From positions 868,001 through 932,000 of the forward strand of contig PUDQ02000010.1 in assembly GCA_002964805.2 (NCBI GenBank): DNA of 64,000 nt. Reading direction: 5' to 3'. This document shows, piece after piece, positions 43,559-53,883 of this stretch. A model generated the notes under the pieces. That model worked only from the letters and a program-made list of their open reading frames with translations, searched no databases and was not told the origin of the DNA. This stretch comes from Trametes villosa. Lineage: Eukaryota; Basidiomycota; Agaricomycetes; Polyporales; Polyporaceae. Made by a program: the position numbers and the translations under genes. The number at the start of each line of letters is the position of its first letter. The stretch's first letter is position 1.

Positions 43559-46173
43559 CAGCAGCTGTGGTAGTTCTGATATAACATGTACCGTCTAATA
43601 GCCCAGAGCGCATTACATTATAAACCGTAGGCCTTTTATTATATCATTTTCCGGCCCTCCCGCCCTAGTAGCAGCCCGGGCACCTGCCTAATACGGCCAA
43701 TTTCGGCGGGTGGCTGCTTATCAGCCCGGGCCCTTCTTATCTCTTGTAGATAGCACTCTAATCTCATCAATCCGAGCTCCCGGCCACCCGGGTGGCGCGG
43801 GAATCCGAGCGCTTTGGCCCTCGGCTGGGAACCACCCCAATTAGGCAGGTTCACCTTCTTCCCCCTCCCCTAGGTAGTTCTCCTCGTCCATATCTCACTT
43901 GGTTTTCATCCGAATTGCCTCGCAAGTGGCTCAATCGATTCACAGCGACAGGGGCTACATTTCGCTCCAATAGCGCAAGCTGATCCGGTACGTACTCATC
44001 CTGATATAGCGTGTACAGATAGGCCCACTGGGGCGGCGCGATTCCGGCGATAGCTCGCCCGTTTCGCGTCGCCCCGGGGCGCGTGTGGGCTCCCCAGAAA
44101 GAGGCTGAACGGAGCTTTCTGGAAAGCCCAGGCGCGCGCGATTCCGCCCAGCGGTTCGCGCTCTGTGCTTCGCCCATATTGGGGAGGAGCACAGATTCAC
44201 CTCTCGGGCTGTACATCGCTCAATTCGCATCAGATGCGGATTGAACTTTGTACAGCCTCCCAACACTCGATGGTCATTCGCTCATCCAACTTTCCAGCCC
44301 AGGTAAAGCATCTAGAAAACCCCAGAAAGCGTCGTTCTGGGGCCTTGCCCCTGGACGACGGTTTCCTCGATATCTCGAGCATACGACCGCGAGCCGCCAC
44401 CGCACGCATATCCCCGGAAAGCTGCTGAACGCAGCTTTCCGTCGGTATGCTTGCTGTGGCGATCCGACCGCTCGTCGTCGCGCAGCCCCTTGTCCCCCTC
44501 CCCATGCTACTCTCCCCCCTCCCCTCCCTTTCCTTCTCTCAGATACCATTCTAGAAGCAAGGTAACTAATGCCTGGGTATCTCCCAGTGTCCATGTATAT
44601 GTCTGGGCTGCCCCTACATGTACAGGATCCTACAATACTACCCAAATGTACAATATTGCTGTTCTGGCACCCTAAGTGCTCCATATATCACCCTATAGTC
44701 GGTGATGGCAGCCATGGGTAAATCAACTGATAATCATGCTATATTCTACCACTGTACACCTGTCCAGGACATTAAGAATGGTGGGAAACGGTTAGAAACT
44801 CGCAGAGATATGTATTTTACACCAGTTGATGGGCTCTGTGCATTGCTATACTACATAGAATCCCGGGGCAGCCGCCGAGACCGTCTTAAGACGGCCTGTG
44901 GCTGAGCCCTCTCCGAGGAGATCTCGCCATAGCTCCGCCACCGAGGCTCATATTCCTTAGGTTTTTTGTACGTACGTAGCCATAATGTAGACCTACCGGG
45001 ATCTGCGCTCAGCATGCTTATCGGGCGCGGGACAGGTCGGGGATCGCGTTGCCTACCTGAAGAGGCCTGGAAGCACTGATAAGGCCGGGAAACGAGGAAC
45101 AGGGGTTATTACACTAATCGCATGGTACAGGACGGTTCCCCTACGTATTCCAAGAGCGTGGAGGCTTAAAGCAAACCAAACGGTTAGGAATTGGGCGAGC
45201 TGTGGGCAGGTGAAGGGGAAGAGGGGGTGGGGAGGGGCATGACGCAACCGCGCAGGTTCCAGCGGTCGGACCACGACAAAAAGCATACCGACGGAAAGCT
45301 GCAATCAGCAGCTTTCCGGGGATATGCTTTTCGTGGCGGTGCGCGTCCGCGTTCGCGAGATATCTGGAAAATGGCTGTCCTGGGACCAGACCCCAGCATG
45401 AGGCTGTCTGGCGCTTTTAGGCTGTTGTACCTGGGCTGGAAAGCCAAATGAGCGAATGCCCACCGATTAATAGGGGCCTGTATAACGTCTCAGCCATATA
45501 CCTGGCAAAATGAGCGAGATTCAGCCCAGGAGGTGAGTCTGTGCTCCTGCCCTGGATGGGCGGAGCGCAGGATCCCATCCGCTGGGCCGATCCGCGCGCG
45601 CGTGGGCTCGCCAGAAAGCTCTCCTCAGCCGCTTTCTGGGGAGCCCAGGCGCGCCCCGGTGCGACGCGAAACGGGCGAGATATCGCCTGGATCGCGTCAC
45701 CCTAGGTGGCTGGTATGTATACTGTATAGCGGTGTTAGTACTCACCGTATTAACTTGCGCTATTGATGATTATTGAAGCCACTGAGTATGCGAATAGAAT
45801 GAGCCATTTGCGAGGCTAATCGGACGCAGAACGAGAGAGATACGAGGTCAGCAAGCTGCCCAAGGAGGAGAGAAGAGGGGAACCTGCCTAATCGGGGTGG
45901 TTCCCAGCCGAGGGCCAAAGCGCTCAGATTCCCGCGCCACCCGGGTGGCCGGGAGCTCGGATTGAGGAGATTAGAGTGTAATCTATGAGAGATAAGAATG
46001 GCCCGGGCTGATAAGCAGCCACCCGCCGAAATTGGCCATATTAGGCAGGTGCCCGGGCTGCTAATAGGGCGGGAGGGCCGGAAAATGTTATAATAAAAGG
46101 CCTACGGTTCCTAATGTAATGCACTCTGGGCTATTAGACGGTACATGTTATAATATAACTACCACAGCTTGTG
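43559..46173. mobile_element. 2.6-kb fold-back (long inverted repeat) element, non-autonomous
   Basis: The two ends, 43559 onward and 46173 backward, are inverted copies: both contain AGCTGTGGTAGTT close to the terminus and then TAACATGTACCGTCTAATAG. The match continues, with drift, through GCAGCCCGGGCACCTGCCTAAT, GGGAACCACCCC, CTCGCCCGTTTCGCGTCGC and the GGAAAGCTGC/GCAGCTTTCC stems, for about 0.9 kb per arm. The centre (about 44560-45240) is not repeated. A 7-bp sequence GGGCGTG flanks both ends (43552-43558, 46174-46180), though it also recurs in the host array. No transposase-like frame is present. Confidence 0.85.
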
Positions 46174-46400
46174 GGGCGTGGACGCGGCGAGGGCGGCGGC
46201 GGGCGTGGACGCGGCGAAGGCGACGGCGGGCGTGGACATGGCGGCGGCGGCGGCGGGCGTGGACATGGCGGCGGCGGCGGCGGGCGTGGACATGGCGGCG
46301 GTGGCGGCGGGCGTGGACGCGGTGGCGGTGGTGGCAGCGGCGGGCGTGGACGCGGCGGCGGCGGCGGGGCTCGCGGACATGGAGGGAGTGGAGGCAGGCG
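46174..46400 (-). repeat. 27-bp coding minisatellite, right part
   Basis: From 46199 the 27-bp units GCGGGCGTGGAC(G/A)(C/T)GGCG... follow one another with little change; three adjacent units are nearly identical (about 46226-46306). They encode STPAAAAAM-like repeats on the minus strand. Confidence 0.9.
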
Positions 46401-46579
46401 CGGGGGCGGACTTCTTCGCGGCCTTGCCGGTGGCCCTCTTGCCCCGCGGTTTGCCCTTGTCGGAACGCTCCTTGCGAGCGCGCTTCGGGACGACGAAAGC
46501 CTCGCCGGGGGTGGCGACGGCGTTGACGAAGATGGCGGGCGCGGGGGCGGCGCGCTTCTGCCCGCGTGGGTTGTTATTG

Positions 46580-47154
46580 TGATGAACTCTGAACCTGGAA
46601 GGCTGTAAGCCGCACAAAGAGAGGTCTTCAGTCTGTGAGAGAACGACTATGATTGCATAGTACTGCACCTGTAAGCCGCACAAAGAGAGGCTACAAGTAC
46701 TAGTAAGTAAACATGTAAAGGCGCATAGGTAATATGGGACTTACTCTTCAGTCTGTGAGAGAACGACTGAAGAGCAGAGGCCTGCAGAGTCCTCCTTATA
46801 TACTACTGAGGGAGGACGATGAATAAGCATAGAGCAGAGATCATATGACCGTCCAGAGGACGCTGACTGAGCGAGGAGGTACGCTGACTGAGCGAAGGTA
46901 GGACGATGAGTAAGAACGAGGCATGTGATGTCCATGGATGAGTAACACTAAGCTCCAGACAGGTCTAGAATAGTCAGGAGCATCGTAGAACGTACCAGAA
47001 GCATAGGTAGGGATGGCAGGATGCCGAGTATGTACAGAACAAAAGAATGTACGTATATGGTAAGTAGGAAAGTCCATGCCGGCGTATCGTAGACGCACGG
47101 CCACTAACACTGCCACTCCCGGTCCGGCACAGCCGTAGACACGGAAGTTCAACA
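46580..47154 (-). repeat. 3' LTR of the Copia element
   Basis: 575 bp, running TGTTGAACTTCC...GTTCATCA on the minus strand (TG...CA ends). It matches the LTR at 52374-52948 with about seven differences counted by eye. The purine-rich tract GAGTGGGAG (47155-47163) lies directly inside it, as expected for plus-strand priming. Confidence 0.95.
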
Positions 47155-47165
47155 CTCCCACTCGT

Positions 47166-50100
47166 TCAAGATGCGGAGGACACCAAGCCAACACCCTGCC
47201 TGAAGCGCTCGAGAATGGAGAAGGGCACATTCTTGGTCAGAGCGTCGGCGAGTTGGTCCGCGGAAGCGACGTAGAAGATCTCGGTGTTCCCTAGTTCGAC
47301 CTGCTCTCGAACGTAATGGTAGGTGATCTCTACGTGCTTGATCTTTCGGTCGTAAGCGGGGTTGACTGCGAGGAAGATCGATCCCTGGTTGTCTAGACAC
47401 AGGGGAGTCGCTCGCGAGATGTCGTCCCCAAGCTCACTTCCAAAAGTCCTCAGCCACGCCATCTGACGACAAGCGTCTGAAGCCGCCTTGTACTCCGCCT
47501 CGGTCGAGGAGCCGGAGACTGTAGGCTGACGCCTCGATGCCCATGAAACGACACCGCCTGCCATCAAGAAAACGAAGCCGGATGTGGAATGCCGGTCATC
47601 GCGGTCCTCGGCCCAGTCCGAGTCTGAGTAAGACAAGAGACCGTCGTTGGACGCCCCGTTGTAGCGCAACTTGTAGTCCTTAGTACCCTGGAGATAGCGT
47701 AGGATGTACTTGGCAAAGTTCCAGTGCGCGTTAGACGGATTGGCGTTGTATTTGGACAACCGCGTTACGGCGAAGTCGATGTCGGGGCGCGTCCCAAGAG
47801 TTGCGTAGAGAATACTGCCGATCAAACTCTGGTAGCGTTTCCGAAAGGAATCGGTGGCGGTCTGCTTAGATTTCTCCAAGACAGCACCGGCAGGGAGAGG
47901 GGTACGAGCCGGCTTGCAGTCGGCCATGTTGAAGCGTTCGAGGACGGACTGGATGTACTCCGACTGGTCGATGTCGATAGTACGCGTGCTACGGTCGCGG
48001 GTAATGCGAAGACCGAGGAAACGCTCGACTGGTCCTAAGTCCGTCATTTTGTACTGTCCGCTCAACGTGTCCTTGACCTGCTTGATATGGCTAGGCCGGT
48101 CGCCGAAGAGGAGTAGATCGTCGACATAGAGTACGACAATCGTAACGAAATCCCCCCCTTGTCGCCGATATACGTAGACTCCGGCATCAGAGTACGTCCG
48201 TTTGAATCCCATGTCAAGGAGAGACTTGTGGATTTTGGCATTCCACTGACGAGACGCCTGCTTAAGGCCGTAGATAGCCTTCTTAAGCAAACAGACGTAG
48301 TTCTCCTTGCCGCGTACGGCCCAACCTTCCGGTTGTTCCATGTAGATCTCCTCCTCCAAGTCGCCGTTCAGGAACGCGGTCTTTACGTCCATAGACTCGA
48401 TGTCCCAGTCCTCAAGCGCGGCGTGCGCGAGGAGGTAACGAATCGATTCGAACCGCGCCACAGGCGAGAAAGTCTCGTTGTAGTCCTCCCCCCAGATCTG
48501 GGTAAAGCCCTTGGCTACGAGGCGAGCCTTGTACCGTCCATCATGCTTAATGTCATACACCCAACGATTGGCGACGACGTGACGGTTCTTAGGGCGAGGT
48601 ACGAGGATCCAGGTCTTGTTCTCCAGAAGCGAGTCATACTCAGCTTTCTCAGCAGCTTGCCACTTAGACGCTTCAGGCGAACGCATGGCATCCCGATGGG
48701 TATTCGGTAAGCCCGCCTTATACTGAGCGGCAGCGAGAAAAGCGAGCAGAGTCTCCGCTTGCTCGTGCTGAGTTCCATCTGCGTCCGTACGTGCATCAAC
48801 CCGAGCAGGGGGTTCATCACCGTACGTACTGTCCCCATAGCGCTTAGGCGGTCTGACCTCGCGATGAGGCTTATCGCGCGCAATGCTAGGACCTCCCACT
48901 GGCTCATGACGGCGGCGCACGTGGGCAGGACGAGGAGGGGGAACAGGCGGAGGTGTGGGTGGACGTTCAGGTTCAGCGGGAGCTTCTGGCTCTGGAGCTG
49001 GAGGAGCAGGAGCGGGTGGAGGGTCCAGAACCTCAGGCTGAGGCTCAGGAAGTTGGACAGGAAGAGGAGGGAGCTCGTCGTCATCAGCGTTCGAGGCTTC
49101 ATCAGACGGCTCGGTGTACTCTGGGAACGGACTATCATCCGGGGTAACAGGATGATCGCCGGGGGTTTTACGTGCAGGGAAAGACTCTTCGTCAAATGTC
49201 ACATCGCGAGACACGACGATAGAGCGGGTGGCCGGGTTCCAAAATCTGTACCCCTTTGAACCGGCTTCATACCCCACGAAGGTCATCTTGACAGCCTTCT
49301 TGTCGAGCTTTCCAGCGCGCTCTGACTTCTGCACGTGAACATATGCTTTGCACCCAAAAACGCGGAAGTAGGACACGTCGGGGACAGTCCCATCCCAGAC
49401 CGTAATGGGGCAGCGCCATTTAAGGCGACGCATGGGCTGACGATTGTAGATATGAACGGCTGCTTCCATAGCGAGCTGCCAGAAACCGTGGCTGAGTCCA
49501 GCTTGGTGGAGCATGGACATGGCCTTCTCGACGACGGTACGGTTCCAGCGTTCTGCACGTCCATTCTGCTGAGGCGACTTAGGCATCGTCTTATGGTGCT
49601 CGATCCCATGCTTGCGAAGATGATCGGTGAATTCCTTCGAGGTGTATTCCCCCCCGCGATCAGAACGGACTCGCTTGATCTTCTTGCCAGTCTGGTTCTC
49701 AGCCCACGCCTTGTAGTCGTCAAACGCACGGAAGGCGTCAGACTTGTGCTTAAGGAAGTAGGCGCGAGCGAGACCGGAGTGATCATCGATAAAACCAGCG
49801 AAGTACGAATAACCGTTGATCGAGCGGGTACGCATGGGGCCATCCAGATCAGTGTGGACGAGCTCAAGGGGCTCAGTCGCACGCTTTTCTGAAGGAGGGA
49901 AGGAGGAGCGATGGGATTTGCCAAAGGCGCATCCGTCGCATGGTTCACCGTCCGCAGGGTCGATAGCATCAACACCTTTCACGTTCGAAGGAAGCTTGGG
50001 GAGAGCCTCCTTGCCTGCATGTCCGAAGCGACGATGCCAGGTCTTATAGGTGCGAACGTTCAGGTCGAGCTTAAGACTGTCCGCAATCTCGAGTTCACAC

Positions 50101-51848
50101 TCATAGAGATTAGAACGCGGGACATACTGCGCCTCCAGGATTTTACGTCCTGGGATTGTAATCGTAGCACCATGAGCAACAGAGCCCGTAGGCAGCCTGT
50201 TGAAGATGGTCATCTTCCCGTCTCCTTGGAAGATGGAATAACCTTGCCGCTCGATAGTGCCAGTAGAGAAGAGTCGTGAGGCCGCTTTAGGGACATAGCA
50301 GACCTTAGGTAGCGTAATCTTCCACTTAACACCGTCGATGTACGTCTCAGCCTTAACGGTACCCTCGCCTACACCAAGTACAGAGTTCCCACTTCCAGCA
50401 GTGCTGAAGACAATGGGGTCGTTGTACTCGTGATAAGTAGCGAAATCGGCGAGGTTCCAGGTGACATGCATGGAGGCTCCTGAGTCCATAAGCCAACGAG
50501 TAGGAATCACGCCAGCGGCATTAGCCGCACGATAGAAAGAAGCGTGCATAGAGGCGTCCTCAGAGGAGGAGGCGCCTGCGGACTCGACTACAAGTACATT
50601 GGCAGCGGGAGCGACGACGTGAGCGGTATTGGTAGTGTCCTTTCCTTTCCCCTTGTCCTTCTTCTTCCCACCATTGCCCTTGCCGTTGGGACGCATCTCG
50701 GGGTGCTTCTTGTAGCAAGTGGACTCGTGGTGAGTCGCACTACCACAGTGGGAGCAGGGGCCCTTCGGCTTAGGCTGCGTCTTGGAGACGCGGGAGGCGG
50801 ACTGTCCGGACTTGCGCATGGACTCCTCAGCGAGAGACTTCGCGAGGATGACGTCGACGGTGAGTTTCTCGAGCTCCGTCGTGGCCATAAGCGCAGAGAT
50901 CATGGACCGGTAGGACTCCGGGACCTTGGACAGAAGGATGAGGGCCTGGATCGTCTCCTCGAGCTTGATCCCATTGGTAGAGATCTCGCGGAGGCGGGTG
51001 ACGATCTTGCTCGACTGGTCCTGAATGGACTTCTGGTCCGACATGCGACCTTCGCTGATGAGGGCCTCAAAGAGGCCCCAGACGTGCGCGCTGTTCGGTT
51101 TCCCAAACTTGGTCTGCAGCGCGTCCCACATCTGCTTGGCTGTAGCAGTTGTGCCAGCGACGGTTGCGGCGGAATCCAGGATGTAGTGGAAGCTAGGCGC
51201 GGTCCGGATGGTGATGAGACCGGCGGCCTTGTTGTTTTGCTTCTTCCACTCCTTGGAGGCTTCCGCATCAGTAGCGGCGGGCTGAGTGCCCGTGATAGCC
51301 TCCCAGCAGTCGGCGAACATGAGGTAACCCTTCATCTTCGCGGCCCAGTCCGCATACTGAGCGGCGGAAGAGAGAGCAGGAATAGATTCTGGTTTGATAT
51401 CCCCCATGATGAGGAGAAAGAACTCGGGGGAATCGGTGAAGTCTTCGCCGAAGTCTAGATCGAATGGAGTTGGAGTGGGCGAGCGCGAAGAGACTTCAGA
51501 ATCTGGGAGAGGAACGGTTGTAGGAGACGGGGGAGCAGACTGAGGGAGCGGAACGAGGTGCCAATGGCCAACCTGGTGAGGACGAACGAGAGCGGCCCAG
51601 CTTCGAGGAGTTCCTCGAGGTCCTTGATCGTAGCGATGAGGACAGGGGTGCTCGTCGCAGGGGTAGTACGAGTCGTCCGGTGGATTCCAATGACGGTCGA
51701 TGTGTTCTTCGGTGTCGAAGATGTGAAACCGACCAGAACAATCAAATGGTTCGTCGGCGACGGAGGAATCAGAAGAAGAGCCTTGAAGGTCTGCGTCAAC
51801 TTCTTCCTCAGAGTCCAGGACCAGGGGTTCCGCTGTTGTGGGCTCCAA
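47166..51848 (-). CDS. Copia gag-pol polyprotein, uninterrupted
   Basis: A single frame of 1560 codons without stops. In order: gag-like helical region (about 150-350), a CCHC zinc knuckle CSHCGSATHHESTC (about 366), aspartic protease WLMDSGASMH (about 452), the integrase HHCC region with HRRFGHAG and CDGCAFGKSH, the integrase core with DLDGPMRTR, DDHSG and QQNGRAERWNR (about 660-810), reverse transcriptase with KARLVAKGFTQ, MDVKTAFLNGDLEEEIYM and the YVDDLLLFGD catalytic box (about 1241), and RNase H with SYSDSDWAEDRDDRHSTSG (about 1412). This domain order is that of Ty1/copia. All core catalytic residues I looked for are present. It overlaps no host gene of its own. Confidence 0.97.
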   Translation of the reverse strand: MEPTTAEPLVLDSEEEVDADLQGSSSDSSVADEPFDCSGRFHIFDTEEHIDRHWNPPDDSYYPCDEHPCPHRYDQGPRGTPRSWAALVRPHQVGHWHLVPLPQSAPPSPTTVPLPDSEVSSRSPTPTPFDLDFGEDFTDSPEFFLLIMGDIKPESIPALSSAAQYADWAAKMKGYLMFADCWEAITGTQPAATDAEASKEWKKQNNKAAGLITIRTAPSFHYILDSAATVAGTTATAKQMWDALQTKFGKPNSAHVWGLFEALISEGRMSDQKSIQDQSSKIVTRLREISTNGIKLEETIQALILLSKVPESYRSMISALMATTELEKLTVDVILAKSLAEESMRKSGQSASRVSKTQPKPKGPCSHCGSATHHESTCYKKHPEMRPNGKGNGGKKKDKGKGKDTTNTAHVVAPAANVLVVESAGASSSEDASMHASFYRAANAAGVIPTRWLMDSGASMHVTWNLADFATYHEYNDPIVFSTAGSGNSVLGVGEGTVKAETYIDGVKWKITLPKVCYVPKAASRLFSTGTIERQGYSIFQGDGKMTIFNRLPTGSVAHGATITIPGRKILEAQYVPRSNLYECELEIADSLKLDLNVRTYKTWHRRFGHAGKEALPKLPSNVKGVDAIDPADGEPCDGCAFGKSHRSSFPPSEKRATEPLELVHTDLDGPMRTRSINGYSYFAGFIDDHSGLARAYFLKHKSDAFRAFDDYKAWAENQTGKKIKRVRSDRGGEYTSKEFTDHLRKHGIEHHKTMPKSPQQNGRAERWNRTVVEKAMSMLHQAGLSHGFWQLAMEAAVHIYNRQPMRRLKWRCPITVWDGTVPDVSYFRVFGCKAYVHVQKSERAGKLDKKAVKMTFVGYEAGSKGYRFWNPATRSIVVSRDVTFDEESFPARKTPGDHPVTPDDSPFPEYTEPSDEASNADDDELPPLPVQLPEPQPEVLDPPPAPAPPAPEPEAPAEPERPPTPPPVPPPRPAHVRRRHEPVGGPSIARDKPHREVRPPKRYGDSTYGDEPPARVDARTDADGTQHEQAETLLAFLAAAQYKAGLPNTHRDAMRSPEASKWQAAEKAEYDSLLENKTWILVPRPKNRHVVANRWVYDIKHDGRYKARLVAKGFTQIWGEDYNETFSPVARFESIRYLLAHAALEDWDIESMDVKTAFLNGDLEEEIYMEQPEGWAVRGKENYVCLLKKAIYGLKQASRQWNAKIHKSLLDMGFKRTYSDAGVYVYRRQGGDFVTIVVLYVDDLLLFGDRPSHIKQVKDTLSGQYKMTDLGPVERFLGLRITRDRSTRTIDIDQSEYIQSVLERFNMADCKPARTPLPAGAVLEKSKQTATDSFRKRYQSLIGSILYATLGTRPDIDFAVTRLSKYNANPSNAHWNFAKYILRYLQGTKDYKLRYNGASNDGLLSYSDSDWAEDRDDRHSTSGFVFLMAGGVVSWASRRQPTVSGSSTEAEYKAASDACRQMAWLRTFGSELGDDISRATPLCLDNQGSIFLAVNPAYDRKIKHVEITYHYVREQVELGNTEIFYVASADQLADALTKNVPFSILERFRQGVGLVSSAS

Positions 51849-52373
51849 AGTGGTTCAGGGAAGCGCGATGATTGACTTGCTGTGTGCACGGAAAGAGAGA
51901 GATGAACACCTGTTGCAGTGCACCAGGAATCCAGGCAGCCGATATGCCCGAAGACCCAGATAGAAGTCGCCAACTGTGCCCAAGAAAGCTACTAGGTACG
52001 TATGGCTATCCGACGCAAAAAGCTATAGTAAGGAGGGTCCGAACGGTTGTCCTCCGGTCCAAAGCTCAGAACGAGCCCGGCTACGACGACTGGCAGCTGC
52101 AAGTGCAGGGCCTGGTCGAAGTATATGTGAAGAAAGGCCGGACTATAAAAGGCCTGTGTAGCTAGGTGCGTGCGAGTACGTAGGGCTAGTAAAAGCACTC
52201 AGGGCTGCGTCACGAGCGCAGAAATGTCCCCCTGGTAGCAGTGTCGGCGGGCACAGTCAAGAGGTTAGGAAGATGGAGGAGGGTGTGCACAAACCAGCGA
52301 GGTCGACGAGCAAAGAGTGCGCGCGCGGTGTCGACAATGAGGAGCAACCGGTTAGAGCGCAGGGCTCATAACC
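51849..52373 (-). other. Copia 5' leader and primer-binding region
   Basis: Non-coding leader between the 5' LTR and the gag-pol start. The tRNA-Met-like primer-binding stretch is at its LTR end. Confidence 0.8.
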
Positions 52374-52948
52374 TGATGAACTCTGAACCTGGAAGGCTGT
52401 AAGCCGCACAAAGAGAGGTCTTCAGTCTGTGAGAGAACGACTATGATTGCATAGTACTGTACCTGTAAGCCGCACAAAGAGAGGCTACAAGTACTAGTAA
52501 GTAAACATGTAAGAGCGCATAGGTAATGTGGGACTTACTCTTCAGTCTGTGAGAGAACGACTGAAGAGCAGAGGCCTGCAGAGTCCTCCTTATATACTAC
52601 TGAGGGAGGACGATGAATAAGCATAGAGCAGAGATCATATGACCGTCCAGAGGACGCTGACTGAGCGAGGAGGTACGCTGACTGAGCGAAGGTAGGACAA
52701 TGAGTAAGAACGAGGCATGTGATGTCCATGGCTGAGTAACACTAAGCTCCAGACAGGTCTAGAATAGTCAGGAGCATCGTAGAACGTACCAGAAGCATAG
52801 GTGGGGATGGCAGGATGCCGAGTATGTACAGAACAAAAGAATGTACGTATATGGTAAGTAGGAAAGTCCATGCCGGCGTATCGTAGACGCACGGCCACTA
52901 ACACTGCCACTCCCGGTCCGGCACAGCCGTAGACACGGAAGTTCAACA
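52374..52948 (-). repeat. 5' LTR of the Copia element
   Basis: 575 bp, same TG...CA ends as the other LTR. A TATATAC motif at 52592-52598, on the strand read by the element, may be its promoter TATA. Confidence 0.95.
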
Positions 52949-53411
52949 TACTTCCTGTAAGCTCGCCACTTCACTCCCTCGCAAACATCTTCAATATCAC
53001 ACACATATAGCTTCCAAGTACTGTTAAAACTACGTGTAGAGATGCTCCTCCACCGGGGTTGTCAGGCTTTTAATATCAGAAGTTCGCTAATACATCGACA
53101 CGGTCATGCTCGGGTTAAGGTTAAGGTGACAATGAGAGCAATCCATTGCACAAACGAAGTGTCTTCAATATGTATTCTGTTGCGGGGAGCTTGTAACCGA
53201 CGCAGTCGCCTTCGATTTACCTTCACAAGGTAGTATGTGCGACTAAGCTGCCAAAGTAGTTAATGATGAAACACCACCAGGATTCGAACATGTAAACACC
53301 GTTAAACACCCGTGATGCCGTGAAAACCGATATGGCAGGAGGTCGCTGTTATCTCTGAGAGATACCCAGCCCCAGCCCCGGCGCCTCCCAGCCCCGCCAA
53401 TTCTGAGCCCC
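52949..53411. other. Short interval, no gene recognised
   Basis: Lies between the Copia element and the truncated inverted LTR. No supported coding sequence. Confidence 0.4.
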
Positions 53412-53883
53412 CCTATTCTTTTGTTCTGTACATACTCGGCATCCTGCCATCCCTACCTATGCTTCTGGTACGTTCTACGATGCTCCTGACTATTCTAGAC
53501 CTGTCTGGAGCTTAGTGTTACTCAGCCATGGACATCACATGCTCTCATCTTACTCCTTGTCCTATCTTTGCTCAGTCAGTGTACCTCCTCGCTCAGTCAG
53601 TGTCCTCTGGACGGTCATATAATCTCTTACTTATGCTTATTCATTGTCCTCCCTCAGTAGTATATAAGGAGAACTCTGCAGGCCTCTGCTCTTCAGTCGT
53701 TCTCTCACAGACTGAAGAGTAAGTCCCATATTACCTATGCGCCTTTACATGTTTACTTACTAGTACTTGTAGCCTCTCTTTGTGCGGCTTATAGGTACAG
53801 TACTATGCAATCATAGTCGTTCTCTCATAGACTGAAGACCTCTCTTTGTGCGGCTTATAGCCTTCCAGGTTCAGAGTTCATTA
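53412..53883 (+). repeat. Truncated, inverted LTR of the same Copia family
   Basis: From TTTTGTTCTGTACATACTCGG to TTCAGAGTTCATTA this matches about the last 470 bp of the LTR, in the opposite orientation to the full element 0.5 kb away. The first 100 bp or so are missing and the last CA has become TA. It is more diverged than the two LTRs of the intact copy are from each other. Confidence 0.9.

Larger units (their letters stand above)
43115..46579 (-). pseudogene. Gene with Ala/Ser/Thr/Pro repeat tail, split by two insertions
   Basis: Minus-strand coding appears in two blocks. The upstream block (46174-46579) begins abruptly at the Copia LTR and reads NNNPRGQKRAAPAPAIFVNA, then a basic patch (VPKRARKERSDKGKPRGKR), then 9-residue repeats such as STPAAAAAM. 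The downstream block (about 43131-43558) continues the same repeat and then diverges. The blocks are separated by the fold-back element at 43559-46173. The 27-nt units on each side are in the same orientation and fit together if the element is removed. The original 5' end is lost or lies beyond the Copia element. The function of such basic, alanine-rich proteins is unknown. Confidence 0.6.
46580..52948 (-). mobile_element. Ty1/copia LTR retrotransposon, apparently intact
   Basis: 6369 bp with 575-bp LTRs at both ends and one open gag-pol frame. The primer-binding region next to the 5' LTR (about 52341-52373) reads, on the plus strand, GTTAGAGCGCAGGGCTCATA. This matches the D/anticodon half of an initiator-type tRNA-Met rather than its 3' end, the arrangement known for Drosophila copia. 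Left flank TATTG and right flank TACTT do not form an exact 5-bp duplication. LTR identity of about 98.8% implies recent insertion. Confidence 0.95.

Noticed and set aside
46171..46608. Gly/Arg-rich plus-strand frame resembling an RGG protein
   Set aside because: It is the opposite strand of the 27-bp array; the minus-strand frame joins to a sensible basic protein.
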